64,000 bases of DNA from DATLLN01 sp963809205 (GCA_963809205.1 CAWEIS010000011.1:62001-126000); one strand, 5' to 3'; numbered from the stretch's first letter, positions 16,584 through 25,321 are shown. Notes: generated by a model not told the origin, from the letters alone. Numbers and translations are program-made.

Positions 16584-17698
16584 CCACCGCGCTTCGGCTA
16601 CCGCTGGCGCGACCATCGCTCAGCCGACGGGAGGAGGAGCTCGTCGTCGAGGTGCTGCGATCGGGCATCCTCAGCCTCGGCCCGATGACGACCCGGTTCG
16701 AACGTGCATTCGCCGAATGCGTGGGGCGGAGGTTTGCCGTTGCCTGCTCGAGCGGGACCGGCGGGCTGCATGCCGCACTCCACGCGGTAGGGCTGCAACC
16801 GGGCGACGAGGTGATCACGTCGTCGTTCTCGTTCATCTCCTCGGCGAACGTGATCCTCTACGAGCATGCCACGCCGGTCTTCGTCGACATCGACGACGAG
16901 TCGCTGACCGTTGACCCGCGAGCGGTCGAGGATGCGGTGACCGACCGCACGCGCGCCATCATCCCCGTCCACATCTTCGGTCACCCCTGCGAGATGCCGG
17001 CGATCATGGGCACGGCCCACGCGCACTCGCTGACCGTCGTCGAGGACGGCTGCGAAGCCCTGCTGGCCACGCTCGACGGCCGCGTGGTCGGTGCCGACGG
17101 CAACCCGACGGTCTACGCGTTCTACGCGAACAAGCAGATGACCACTGGCGAGGGCGGGATGATCACGACCGACGATGCCGCGCTCGAGGAAACGTTACGT
17201 TCGCTGGTCAACCAGGGTCGGGCGGCCGGCGGCGCGATGGCGTTCGACCGTCTCGGATTCAACTATCGAATGAGCGATGTCACTGCGGCCATCGGCGTCG
17301 GCCAGCTGGAGAGGATCGACGAGCTGCTGGCCGAGCGCGAGCGCGTCGCCGGGCGGTACCTCGACGCGCTCGCCGGGGTCGACGGCGTGCGCCGACCCGG
17401 CGGATCTGCCCGCTTGCGGCGCAGCTGGTTCGTCTTCCCGATCCGGTTCGAGATCGGCATCTCCCGTGACCGCGTTGCCGCGCACCTCGCCGCCGCCGGC
17501 ATCCAGACCAGGCCCTACATGCCGGCCATCCACCTGCAGCCTGAGTACGCCGAGCGGTTCGGGTACCGCCGGGGGATGCTGCCCGTCACGGAACGGGCGA
17601 GCGATTCCAGCCTTGTGTTGCCGTTCTACCCGGGCATGGACGACGAGGACATCGGCTACGCCGTCGAGCAACTGCGCGTCGCGATCGACCGCGCGTAG
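16580..17698 (+). CDS. DegT/DnrJ/EryC1/StrS family PLP-dependent sugar aminotransferase
   Basis: A 372-residue PLP enzyme that transaminates keto-sugars bound to nucleotides. Visible are SSGTGGLHAALHAVGLQPGDEV, SFISSANVILYEHATPVFVDID, IIPVHIFGHPCEMPAI, VVEDGCEALLATLDG (Asp that binds the pyridine N) and YANKQMTTGEGGMI (Schiff-base Lys), then the family's NYRMSDVTAAIGVGQLERID. Coupled by a 4-bp overlap to the SQD1-like gene. Together they could make a 3- or 4-amino sugar for a surface glycan. The expected transferase genes are not adjacent. Confidence 0.92.
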   Translation: MTTALRLPLARPSLSRREEELVVEVLRSGILSLGPMTTRFERAFAECVGRRFAVACSSGTGGLHAALHAVGLQPGDEVITSSFSFISSANVILYEHATPVFVDIDDESLTVDPRAVEDAVTDRTRAIIPVHIFGHPCEMPAIMGTAHAHSLTVVEDGCEALLATLDGRVVGADGNPTVYAFYANKQMTTGEGGMITTDDAALEETLRSLVNQGRAAGGAMAFDRLGFNYRMSDVTAAIGVGQLERIDELLAERERVAGRYLDALAGVDGVRRPGGSARLRRSWFVFPIRFEIGISRDRVAAHLAAAGIQTRPYMPAIHLQPEYAERFGYRRGMLPVTERASDSSLVLPFYPGMDDEDIGYAVEQLRVAIDRA

Positions 17699-17701
17699 TC
17701 G

Positions 17702-17845
17702 TCAGTGTCTACGTCGCCTGTCGTTCGAGTCGTAGATGTGACGCCCACATTGCGGGCACGCCGTCGGTGGGGGAAAGAACCCCAGCCGCTTCTTGCAGTG
17801 TGGACACCGCATCCTTCGTGTGAACGTCTGCCATAACGCAGTCAT
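17702..17845 (-). CDS. 47-residue zinc-ribbon protein
   Basis: Short gene found by direct translation of the minus strand: ATG at 17843-17845, TGA at 17702-17704. The protein begins MTALWQTFTRRMRCPHCKKR and contains CPHCKK and CPQCGRH, 12 residues apart, a clean four-Cys zinc ribbon, followed by a basic tail (NDRRRRH). GTGAGG lies just before the ATG. It ends 3 bp from the convergent aminotransferase stop. Short ribbons of this kind bind nucleic acid or partner proteins; no function can be given. Confidence 0.6.
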   Translation of the reverse strand: MTALWQTFTRRMRCPHCKKRLGFFPPPTACPQCGRHIYDSNDRRRRH

Positions 17846-17903
17846 TGCCTCACGCGCCAACTTTCGCGTTGTACGTCGAGGGTCGGGTTCAGAAACACGA
17901 GTG

Positions 17904-17938
17904 CCGCTCGGAGGGCGCAGCGCGCGCCCTCCGAGCGG
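17904..17938 (-). terminator. Perfect 15-bp stem hairpin
   Basis: CCGCTCGGAGGGCGC and GCGCCCTCCGAGCGG pair perfectly around a 5-nt loop, starting 8 bp beyond the stop of the minus-strand gene at 17946. There is no U tract. Strong candidate terminator for that gene, and possibly an insulator for the zinc-ribbon gene. Confidence 0.7.
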
Positions 17939-17945
17939 TTGACGC

Positions 17946-18233
17946 CTAATGAGCGACGAGCTCCCCGGCGACCTTGCTGGGCTTGGTCATCGATGGCATG
18001 TTCGCACGCACCCACTCCTCGGCAAGCTTGCCCGAGTCCTCGGCGTGTGTACGCGTATCGAAGACGCTGATCGACGTGACCGCGCCGTCCTTGTCCTCCG
18101 GCTCAACCAGTTCGTAGCTGACGAAGCCTGGCGCCTTGGTCAGAATCGGGCGCAACTCGAGGTTGGCCTTCTTGGTCGCTGTCTCTCGCGTGGTGGCGTC
18201 GAGACCTTCGTACTGACGGATCAGGGCATACAT
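17946..18233 (-). CDS. Small ABM/antibiotic-monooxygenase-like protein
   Basis: A 95-residue protein, MYALIRQYEGLDATTRE at the start, then ILTKAPGFVSYELVEPEDKDGAV, VTSISVFDTRTHAEDSG and KLAEEWVRANMPSM. The ferredoxin-like alternation with a central G-F-x-S-Y-E strand is that of dimeric alpha+beta barrel proteins of the antibiotic biosynthesis monooxygenase type. ATG at 18233 follows GGAAGGGAGCAGGAC. A strong hairpin follows the stop, so this is a single-gene transcript. The 297 bp upstream holds only an eight-T run near 18450. Confidence 0.7.
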   Translation of the reverse strand: MYALIRQYEGLDATTRETATKKANLELRPILTKAPGFVSYELVEPEDKDGAVTSISVFDTRTHAEDSGKLAEEWVRANMPSMTKPSKVAGELVAH

Positions 18234-18530
18234 GTCCTGCTCCCTTCCTCGATAGATCCAGGGCGTCAGTCGCGCGTGATTCGTACATGCGGTGCCCCGG
18301 GGGAAACCGTGTGAGGTGCGACCCTGCGACACCGAAAGGTCGGGGACCGATGCTACTCGGCAAACGTCACCCGACAGAAGTGTGCAGAGTCAGTGTCGCA
18401 CGTAGTGTCGGATAAAGCAAACCGGAACCCCGGCGGTGGGGCGGCGGTTTTTTTTGTACGTTTCCGTCGATCTCGCGCCCAGCCAGGAAGAGCGGCGGAC
18501 CAGCGTCGGTACTAGACTGCCTTTCCGAGC

Positions 18531-18698
18531 ATGTCCGAGACGCCCACCCCCATCCCTCGTCGCGACCACGTTCCGCTGCGCTCCCGCGCTGAGCAGATCG
18601 CCGACGAGCTCGCGCGGCAGGAGCTGGCCGACCAGCCGACCACGCGGCAGCTGCCGACCGCCCCGTTGCCGGTGGCACCGCGGCCGCCCGGCCGATAG
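18531..18698 (+). CDS. Possible 55-residue Pro/Arg-rich protein
   Basis: An open frame from ATG 18531 to TAG 18698. The sequence starts MSETPTPIPRRDHVPLRSRA, has an acidic amphipathic helix (EQIADELARQELADQP) and a Pro-rich tail (PLPVAPRPPGR). No clear ribosome binding site is seen. It precedes the L,D-transpeptidase gene by 48 bp on the same strand. No family recognised; real coding status uncertain. Confidence 0.35.
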   Translation: MSETPTPIPRRDHVPLRSRAEQIADELARQELADQPTTRQLPTAPLPVAPRPPGR

Positions 18699-18746
18699 GC
18701 GCCTAGCACGCTGCGTGCCGCGCGCCCGTCGCCTACCGTACGGCCG

Positions 18747-20018
18747 ATGAGCCGGTCGCCCTCGGCAGTCGTAGCCGGTATCGCGCTGGCGCTGTGTCTC
18801 GCGATCGCCAGCGCGTGCAGCAATATGGCCGGCAGCAGCCAGCCGGCGTCGAGCGGGCCGGCGTCGGCGCCACCGCCCGTGAGCGCGGCACACCTCTCGA
18901 TCACCCCTGCCAACGGCCGCGGGCGGGTGAAGCCGGGACGGCCGATCACGGTCGCCGTACGGGGCGGAAGCCTGACCAGCGTCACGCTGGACGGGGGCGG
19001 GACGCACGTGCGCGGCCATCTGGTGCGATCGGCCGCTGTCTGGCAGTTCCGCCAGACGCTGCGCACGGCGAGCCCCTACACGGTGCGCGCCACGGCGATC
19101 GACGCAGCCGGGCGCACGGTGTCCGAGACCAGTAGGTTCCGGACGCTCGTGCCGACCCAGACGGTGAACACCACCATCTTCGAGGGGTATCAGCAGACGT
19201 ACGGGGTGGGCATGCCGATCATCCTCACCTTCGACCACCCGGTCCTCGACAAGGCTGCGGTGGAGCAGGCGCTCGAGGTGCGGACGTCCAAGCCGGTCGT
19301 CGGCGCCTGGTACTGGGACGGCGACAGCACCGCCTACTTCCGTCCCCGCACGTACTGGCCGGCGCAGACCACCGTCCACTTCGTCGGCCATCTGGACGGG
19401 GTGCAGGTCTCGCCCGGCGTCTACGGCGCGCATACGCTGACGCAGACGTTCCGGATCGGCCGCTCGCTGATCGCGGTGGCGAGCACGGCCACCCATCAGG
19501 TGCAGATCTACCTCGACAAGCGCCTGTACGGGAACTGGCCGATGAGCTCCGGGCGGCCCGGCGACGACACCCCGAACGGGACGTATCTGTCGATCGAGAA
19601 GCACAACCCGGAGGAGATGAAGGGGCCCGGCTACGACATCCAGGTGCCGTGGTCGGTCAGGTTCACCTGGTCGGGCGACTATCTGCACGATGCGTTCTGG
19701 TCGGTCGGGCAGCAGGGATTCGAGAACGTCAGCCACGGCTGCGTGAACCTGTCGCCGGAGCACGCCAAGGCCTACTACGGGCTCTCCGTCCCGGGCGATC
19801 CCGTGACCATCACCGGCAGCCCGCGCGGCGGTGTGTGGGGGAACGGCTGGACGGTGTGGTTCCTCACCTGGCGGCAGCTGCTCCAGGGGAGCGCGCTGCA
19901 CCAGGCGGTGCGCGCCGGGCCGTCGGGAAGCACGTTCGTGCATCCGGGACGGATCCGCGGCGGCCGGGCCAAGCCTCCGCTGCAGGCGCCGCTGCCGGGC
20001 AACTCGGAAGCTGCCTGA
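18747..20018 (+). CDS. L,D-transpeptidase lipoprotein with Ig-like domains
   Basis: A 423-residue cell-wall enzyme that forms 3-3 peptidoglycan crosslinks or anchors proteins. Residues 1-24 are a lipoprotein signal (ALCLAIASACS, lipobox SAC). Two Ig-like domains follow, the second typical of mycobacterial Ldts (PVLDKAAVEQALEV, WYWDGDSTAYFRPRTYWPAQT). The YkuD catalytic domain spans about 235-370, with the active-site motif SHGCVNLSPEHAK. A short Trp-rich segment and a Pro-rich tail end it. ATG at 18747 follows TACCGT by 7 nt. The order signal, Ig, Ig, YkuD matches LdtMt2-type enzymes. Confidence 0.93.
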   Translation: MSRSPSAVVAGIALALCLAIASACSNMAGSSQPASSGPASAPPPVSAAHLSITPANGRGRVKPGRPITVAVRGGSLTSVTLDGGGTHVRGHLVRSAAVWQFRQTLRTASPYTVRATAIDAAGRTVSETSRFRTLVPTQTVNTTIFEGYQQTYGVGMPIILTFDHPVLDKAAVEQALEVRTSKPVVGAWYWDGDSTAYFRPRTYWPAQTTVHFVGHLDGVQVSPGVYGAHTLTQTFRIGRSLIAVASTATHQVQIYLDKRLYGNWPMSSGRPGDDTPNGTYLSIEKHNPEEMKGPGYDIQVPWSVRFTWSGDYLHDAFWSVGQQGFENVSHGCVNLSPEHAKAYYGLSVPGDPVTITGSPRGGVWGNGWTVWFLTWRQLLQGSALHQAVRAGPSGSTFVHPGRIRGGRAKPPLQAPLPGNSEAA

Positions 20019-20048
20019 CGCCTGAGCGGAGGCTCCGCGTTGCCGAGC

Positions 20049-20801
20049 TCAGCCGCGCCCGGTCGGGGTGGCGGCGATGCCGGCCCAGACGAGGCCGGCG
20101 CCGACCAGCAGGAGGATCCCGCCGGCGGTCAGCACTCCCACGGCGACCCAGCGGAGCGCGGGGATCCGTGCGCCGACCGACGTGTCGACGGCGACGTGTC
20201 GGCTGCCGTCGGCGTTCATCGCCACGGCCGTCCAGTTGCCCTTCTCGAGCGGCCAGCGGATCGTCTGTGCGCCGGTGCCGGAGGCCCGGACGCGCCAGAA
20301 GCTCTGCGAGGCCGGCGGCGCGGGTCGTGCGGTGCCCGGGCGGTCGGTGTACTCGACCGAGAACGGATCGAACTCGAAGTCCGTCACCGACTGGTGGTTG
20401 ACGCGGGCGAGGTAGCGCTCGACGTCGCTGGTCGGGGCGATGCCGACGAACACCGGCTTGTCCGAGGTGACCCGGATCTGCACCGTGCCGAGATGATCGC
20501 CGAACAGCCGCGGCGTCTCCGGGCCGACGTCGAGCGTGTCCGATGTGATGGCGTAGGAGTTGGTGGAGAGCGTGGTCGTGTTCGTGGTGAAGAAGCCCGA
20601 GCTGTCGCGCTTCGTGAGCTGCCACAGGCCGGTGGCTCCGCTGGCCAGCAGCAGGAGGGCGAGCGCGATCGAAACGCCCCCGCTGATCAGCAGGAACGTG
20701 CGCCGCGCGGTGCCGGATCGGGCTGCGGATGGCTCCGAGCCTGTGGTCGAGCGAGGGGCGGGGCCGCCTGGAGCGGCGTGTGATGAGGGGGAAGTTGTCA
20801 T
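20049..20801 (-). CDS. Two-helix membrane protein with extracellular beta domain, unknown
   Basis: A 250-residue protein. A Ser/Pro-rich cytoplasmic tail leads to a membrane helix (about residues 38-58, FLLISGGVSIALALLLLASG), an extracellular beta-rich region (FFTTNTTTLSTNSYAITSD, IQIRVTSDKP-like strands, FEFDPFSVEYTD) and a second membrane helix near the C-terminus (LTAGGILLLVGAGLVWAGIA). The ATG at 20801 is preferred; an upstream extension is Arg-rich and unlikely. It converges on the L,D-transpeptidase gene. Similar two-pass proteins are frequent in actinobacteria but have no assigned role. Confidence 0.7.
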   Translation of the reverse strand: MTTSPSSHAAPGGPAPRSTTGSEPSAARSGTARRTFLLISGGVSIALALLLLASGATGLWQLTKRDSSGFFTTNTTTLSTNSYAITSDTLDVGPETPRLFGDHLGTVQIRVTSDKPVFVGIAPTSDVERYLARVNHQSVTDFEFDPFSVEYTDRPGTARPAPPASQSFWRVRASGTGAQTIRWPLEKGNWTAVAMNADGSRHVAVDTSVGARIPALRWVAVGVLTAGGILLLVGAGLVWAGIAATPTGRG

Positions 20802-20907
20802 GGGCTGAGCGTCGCAGGCGGCGCCCGCTCCCGCCCTACGGCCAGCAGGCGTCCCAGGGGTGGAGAACCCCCTGACCGGCCTCACCCGGCGGCGTAGGAT
20901 CGTGCGC

Positions 20908-22263
20908 GTGAAACCCGACGTCCAGTACGCGCGGAACAACGGCGTCGCGCTCGCCTACCAGGTGGTCGGCGACGGGCCGATCGATGTCTTGCTCGTGTCC
21001 GGCTTCCTATCCAACATCGAGTACGCCTGGATGTATCCCTCGATGGCACGATTCCTGGAGCGGCTGGCCGGTTTCAGCAGGTTGATCGTCATGGATCGCC
21101 GCGGGTCGGGGCTGTCCGATCGAGTCGCCGATTCGCCGACCATCGAGACGACGCTGCAGGACATTGAGGTGGTGCTCGACGCGGCTGGATCGCCGAGGAC
21201 GACGTTGTTCGGCATCTGGGACGGGTGCCTGACGGCGACGTTGTTCGCCGCGACGCGTCCGGATCGCACTCGGTCGCTGGTGCTCTTTGCAGCGTCCCCC
21301 GCGCAGACGCCGAAGGACGACTACCCCACCGCGTGGAGCGAGGAGGAGTGGTCGGCCTGGCTGACCAGCATCCGCGAGGAATGGGGCACACGTTCCTGGG
21401 TGGTTCGAAACGCGCGCTGGATGGGGCCGAGCATGTTGGACGATCCCGCCGAGCTCGAGCACTGGATCACCTACACGCGCCTCTCCGCGAGCCCTTCGTC
21501 GGCGGAGTCGGTGATGCGGCAGCACAAGGACACCGACATCCGCCAAGTGCTGCCCGTGGTACAGGCGCCCACGCTCGTCCTGCACCGCACGGGCGACCAG
21601 GTCGAGGACATCGCCGCCGGCCGGTACGTCGCATCGAAGATCCCGGACGCCCGCCTCATCGAGCTGGAGGGTAACGACGGCATCCCGTGGATCGGTGATG
21701 CCGAGAGCGTGCTGCGCGGGGTGCGGGAGTTCCTGACCGGCTCCCCGGGTCATCATCCGCGCACCGACAGGCGGCTCGCCACCGTGCTATTCACCGACAT
21801 CGTCGGCTCGACCGATCACGTCGTGGCAGTGGGCGACGCGGCCTGGCAGGAGACGCTGGCGCAGCACGACGCCGTGCTCCGCCGCGAACTGAGCGCTCGG
21901 TCAGGCAGATTCGTCAACTCCGCCGGGGACGGCACGCTGGCGACGTTCGACGGGCCGGCCGCTGCGGTGCAGTGCGCCCAGGCGGTGATGCGCGCGCTCG
22001 CGCCGATGGGGATCGAGCTGCGCGCGGGGATCCACACGGGGGAGGTCGAGGTCGACGGAACCAACATCCACGGCGTCGCTGTGCACATCGGCGCTCGGGT
22101 CGGCGCGCTGGCCGGCCCCGGCGAGATCCTGGTCTCGTCGACCGTCCGTGACCTCACCGCGGGCAGCGGGCTCGTGTTCCAGGACACGGGCGAGCATACG
22201 CTGAAGGGGATTCCCGACCCCTGGCGGCTGTACCGGGTATACGAGCGCCCGACGGACGGCTGA
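20908..22263 (+). CDS. Alpha/beta hydrolase fused to class III adenylate/guanylate cyclase
   Basis: A 451-residue cytoplasmic fusion. Residues 1-275 are an alpha/beta hydrolase (GVALAYQVVGDGPIDVLLVSG, RLIVMDRRGSGLSDR), but the nucleophile elbow reads GIWDG where Ser is expected (GxSxG), so the hydrolase may be a binding module. Residues about 288-445 are a class III cyclase: ATVLFTDIVGSTDH (metal Asp), RFVNSAGDGTLATFDGP (second Asp), GIELRAGIHTGEVEV and VHIGARVGALAGPGEIL. The canonical Lys before GDG is replaced (NSAGDG), which may alter nucleotide choice. GTG at 20908 follows TAGGAT by 7 nt. This architecture is widespread in actinobacteria. Confidence 0.88.
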   Translation: MKPDVQYARNNGVALAYQVVGDGPIDVLLVSGFLSNIEYAWMYPSMARFLERLAGFSRLIVMDRRGSGLSDRVADSPTIETTLQDIEVVLDAAGSPRTTLFGIWDGCLTATLFAATRPDRTRSLVLFAASPAQTPKDDYPTAWSEEEWSAWLTSIREEWGTRSWVVRNARWMGPSMLDDPAELEHWITYTRLSASPSSAESVMRQHKDTDIRQVLPVVQAPTLVLHRTGDQVEDIAAGRYVASKIPDARLIELEGNDGIPWIGDAESVLRGVREFLTGSPGHHPRTDRRLATVLFTDIVGSTDHVVAVGDAAWQETLAQHDAVLRRELSARSGRFVNSAGDGTLATFDGPAAAVQCAQAVMRALAPMGIELRAGIHTGEVEVDGTNIHGVAVHIGARVGALAGPGEILVSSTVRDLTAGSGLVFQDTGEHTLKGIPDPWRLYRVYERPTDG

Positions 22264-22303
22264 GCCCGTTATCCAGATACTTGATTCTTGATATATTTGA
22301 GGC

Positions 22304-23122
22304 ATGGCCGACCCCCTCTACCCCAACGACGTGCCCGGGCGGTTCGCGGGCAAGCGGCTTGTGCTCTCCGGGGGCGGGCGGGGGATCGGCGAGGCGACCG
22401 CTCGCCGTGCGGCCCGTGAGGGCGCCGACGTGCTGTTGATCAGCCGGACGCAGTCAGAGCTGGAGGCGGTCGCCGGATCGATTGTCGATGCCGGCGGCAT
22501 GGCCTGGTGGCATGTCTCGGACGTCGCCGTGGACGAACAAGTCGAGGCCGCGGTCGATGCTGCCCGTGACCGTTGGGGTGGGATCGATGTGCTCGTGAAC
22601 TGCGCCGGGTTCGGGTTCACGGCTCCGTTCATCGACTTCCCGATCTCGGAGTGGCGAACGATCCTGGACGTGAATCTCACCGGTGCCTTCATGATGGCCC
22701 AGCGGGTCGCGCGGGTGATGGTCGAGTCGGGTGGCGGCTCGGTGGTGCACATCTCGTCGATCGCCGGCCTGGCCGCCGACGGGGATGAGGGCGCCTACAA
22801 CGCCTCCAAGGCCGGCATGCGGGGCCTCAACAACACGATGGCGCGCGAGCTGGCGAGGTCCGGGATCCGCTCCAACCTGGTCGCCCCTGGTTACACAGCG
22901 ACGCCGCTGACGCGAGACTTCCTGGGGCCGAAGACGTTCGACTATGTGATGAACGACTTCGACCGGATTCCGCAGCGACGCATGGCCACCTCCGAGGAGA
23001 TCGCGTCCGCCATCCTCTACCTGGCATCCGACGATGCGTCGGCGATCAACGGCTGCGAACTGGTCGTGGACGGCGGAATGATGGCCAACGCCTATGTCGT
23101 CGAAACGCTTCCGCCGGCCTAG
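22304..23122 (+). CDS. Short-chain dehydrogenase/reductase
   Basis: A 272-residue classical SDR. Cofactor loop SGGGRGIGEA (residues about 22-31), NCAGFGF, catalytic Ser in HISSIAG, and Tyr/Lys in YNASKAG. C-terminal SAINGCELVVDGGMM is the usual signature. The promoter region is unusually AT-rich (TTGATATATTTG just before the gene; TATATT ends 6 nt from the ATG), unlike the rest of the window, and may be a regulator site. Followed after 21 bp by a second SDR on the same strand, probably one operon. Substrate unknown. Confidence 0.9.
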   Translation: MADPLYPNDVPGRFAGKRLVLSGGGRGIGEATARRAAREGADVLLISRTQSELEAVAGSIVDAGGMAWWHVSDVAVDEQVEAAVDAARDRWGGIDVLVNCAGFGFTAPFIDFPISEWRTILDVNLTGAFMMAQRVARVMVESGGGSVVHISSIAGLAADGDEGAYNASKAGMRGLNNTMARELARSGIRSNLVAPGYTATPLTRDFLGPKTFDYVMNDFDRIPQRRMATSEEIASAILYLASDDASAINGCELVVDGGMMANAYVVETLPPA

Positions 23123-23143
23123 CTGACCGATGGCCGACGCTCG

Positions 23144-23917
23144 ATGATCTCGGCAGTCGTCACGGGAGCGGCCATGGGAATCGGCCGGGCCGTGGCCCAG
23201 CGGTTGGTCGAGGAAGGGGCGACCGTGGTCGCCGTCGACCGCGACGCCGATGCGCTGGCACGCGCCGTTACGGAGCTCGGCGACCGGGTGGTGCCGATGG
23301 AGGGCGACATCGCGGCGTGGGCGACCCACGAGCGCGCGGCGGAGCTGGCCGAAAAGCTTGGCGAGCTCGCCTGGTGGGTGAACAACGCCGGCGTCGACAT
23401 CTCCTCCTCCGCCCACGACGCCACCGAGCAGCACATCGAAGACGGTCTGCGGGTGCTGCTCGCCGGGCCCATGTTCGGCGGCGCGGTCGCCGTTCGGCAC
23501 ATGCTCGCGCGCCGCTCGGGGTCGATCGTCAACATCTCGTCGATCCAGGGAGTGGCGGCGTTCCCCGGCTACTACGTCTACGCGTCTGCCAAGGCCGGCG
23601 TGCTGATGGCCACCAAGAGCATCGCCGTCGACTACGGGCCGTTCGGCATCCGCTGTAACGCAGTGCTGCCGGGGGCGATCGAGACACCGATGACCTACGC
23701 CAGCCTGCCGCCGGACCTCGACCGCGACGAGGCGCTCAGGCAGGAGGGCGAACTCGCACCGATGCGCCGGATCGGTCAGGCGGCCGAGATCGCCGACGTG
23801 GTTGCGTTCCTGCTCAGCGACCGATCCTCGTACATGAACGGCGCCGAGGTGACGGTCGACGGCGGGGCACGTGCACGCTGCTACGCATATCCGCCGCTCC
23901 CGCTGCCGCCGGACTGA
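23144..23917 (+). CDS. Short-chain dehydrogenase/reductase (second of pair)
   Basis: A 257-residue classical SDR, VTGAAMGIGRAVAQRL at the cofactor site, NNAGVDISSSA, catalytic Ser in VNISSIQG and YVYASAKAG for Tyr and Lys; SYMNGAEVTVDGGARA near the end. It differs clearly from the preceding SDR and is not a tandem duplicate. The 21-bp spacing suggests cotranscription, so the two may catalyse consecutive steps such as oxidation and reduction of one substrate. Confidence 0.9.
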   Translation: MISAVVTGAAMGIGRAVAQRLVEEGATVVAVDRDADALARAVTELGDRVVPMEGDIAAWATHERAAELAEKLGELAWWVNNAGVDISSSAHDATEQHIEDGLRVLLAGPMFGGAVAVRHMLARRSGSIVNISSIQGVAAFPGYYVYASAKAGVLMATKSIAVDYGPFGIRCNAVLPGAIETPMTYASLPPDLDRDEALRQEGELAPMRRIGQAAEIADVVAFLLSDRSSYMNGAEVTVDGGARARCYAYPPLPLPPD

Positions 23918-23929
23918 CCAAGCTCAGGT

Positions 23930-24394
23930 ATGGTCGCGGTCGTGGTTTCACTTCGGCCGATCGACGACTCGAATCGCGGCGTGGTCGAGGCTCTCAGCGT
24001 CTCGTCGATCCAGGAGCAGTTCGTCGCCGGTGTTGCCGAGTCGCTGGTCGAGGCGGTCGAGGATCCGGGTGGTCGCGCCATCTACTGGGCGGTGTATGCC
24101 GAGGACATCCCGGTCGGTTTTGTGATGATCAGCGACGAGGTCGATGGTCCCGGATACATGGCGCAGTATCTCTGGAGGCTATTGATCGACCAGCGTTACC
24201 AGAGGCGGGGATACGGCGCCGCGACGCTCGATCTGATCGTGGAGTATTTCCAAGGCAGCGGGGTAGGCGTGATATGGACGAGCTGCGGCGAGGGGGATGG
24301 CAGTCCGCTTGGATTCTACGAGCGCGTCGGGTTCGAGCAGACGGGCGATCGGGTGTTTGACAACGAGATCCTGCTGCGGCTCGAGATCACCTGA
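23930..24394 (+). CDS. GNAT family N-acetyltransferase
   Basis: A 154-residue GNAT protein. AIYWAVYAEDIPVGFVMISD is the central hairpin, YLWRLLIDQRYQRRGYGAATL is the acetyl-CoA motif (Q/R-x-x-G-x-G/A as QRRGYG), and GFYERVGFEQTGD is the C-terminal block. Two starts are possible: ATG 23930, or GTG 23942, which sits 7 nt after a TATGGT box that overlaps the ATG and gives the typical beginning VVSLRPID. The second fits the leaderless pattern in this window. Substrate unknown. Confidence 0.87.
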   Translation: MVAVVVSLRPIDDSNRGVVEALSVSSIQEQFVAGVAESLVEAVEDPGGRAIYWAVYAEDIPVGFVMISDEVDGPGYMAQYLWRLLIDQRYQRRGYGAATLDLIVEYFQGSGVGVIWTSCGEGDGSPLGFYERVGFEQTGDRVFDNEILLRLEIT

Positions 24395-24441
24395 CTCGCA
24401 TCGGCTTGTGCCGCCCAGTGGGCGAAGCTACGCTTGCCGAC

Positions 24442-25260
24442 GTGGTCGAGTCGGCCTCCTCGCAGCACCCCGACTATCGCCTCGCCGCCGCAGGCAGGGA
24501 GTCCGCAGAGGATCAACGGCTCGATCTTCTCGAGCAGATCTACGATCCGTTGTCGCGCCGGCGGCGCTCATTTGCTCAGCCGGGGTGGCGATGTCTGGAG
24601 GTCGGAGCAGGGCGCGGCTCGATGGCGGTATGGCTGGCCGAGCAGGTGGGTCCGACAGGCCACGTTGTTGCGACCGACATCGACACCCGGTACTTGGCGA
24701 AACTCGACGTCCCGAACCTCGAGGTGATCCAGCACAGCATCCTCGATGACCCGCTCGATGTGCTGCGGCCGGAGCCGTTCGATCTCGTCTGTTCGCGATT
24801 GATGCTGTTTCATCTGAAAGGCGTCCAGGAGCAGGCGATTCGGCAAATGGTGGAGTGCCTGCGCCCCGGTGGCTGGTTGTTCGACGAGGACGCCGATTGG
24901 GGGACTGCCGCTCCCGTTGATCCTGCGCACGCGCGCTACAACGACTACCAGCAGGTCTGGCGAGATGGCGACTGGTGGACTTCGCGCGGTTACGACAAGG
25001 CGTTTGGCCAGAAGCTACCGTCAGTGTTCGAGCGCTGTGGGCTTGAGGACATACGCAATGAGGCATCCACCGAGGTGGTGCGCGGAGGATCGCCATGGGC
25101 GAGGTGGTGGATTCCCACCCTGGAAGTCATCAACGAGCTCGGCGGTGGCGACGACGTGTCTCGGCGTGAGGTCGAAGTGATGACCGCGGCGCTCGCCGAT
25201 CCAACCGTCTGGCTCCAGCGAGAGGTGTTGCACGCCTGCTGGGGCATGCGACCTCTGTAG
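24442..25260 (+). CDS. SAM-dependent methyltransferase, class I
   Basis: A 272-residue class I methyltransferase. Motif I is CLEVGAGRGSMAVWLAEQVG, motif II includes VVATDIDTRYL, and FDLVCSRLMLFHL plus CLRPGGWLFDEDADWG are motifs III-IV. The Asp/Glu-rich ending of motif IV is typical of the UbiE-like small-molecule enzymes. The GTG at 24442 is chosen because TACGCT lies exactly 7 nt before it; TTG 24406 and GTG 24418 are alternatives in the same frame. Single gene; substrate unknown. Confidence 0.85.
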   Translation: MVESASSQHPDYRLAAAGRESAEDQRLDLLEQIYDPLSRRRRSFAQPGWRCLEVGAGRGSMAVWLAEQVGPTGHVVATDIDTRYLAKLDVPNLEVIQHSILDDPLDVLRPEPFDLVCSRLMLFHLKGVQEQAIRQMVECLRPGGWLFDEDADWGTAAPVDPAHARYNDYQQVWRDGDWWTSRGYDKAFGQKLPSVFERCGLEDIRNEASTEVVRGGSPWARWWIPTLEVINELGGGDDVSRREVEVMTAALADPTVWLQREVLHACWGMRPL

Positions 25261-25321
25261 GTTTGCGCCGGCAGACTCCCGACGGTCGAAGCTCAATGAG
25301 CGATCTCTTACACTGGGTGGC

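Noticed and set aside
18430..18460. Intrinsic terminator at the eight-T run
   Set aside because: Only a weak CCCC/GGGG stem precedes the T run and no gene ends near it on the plus strand.
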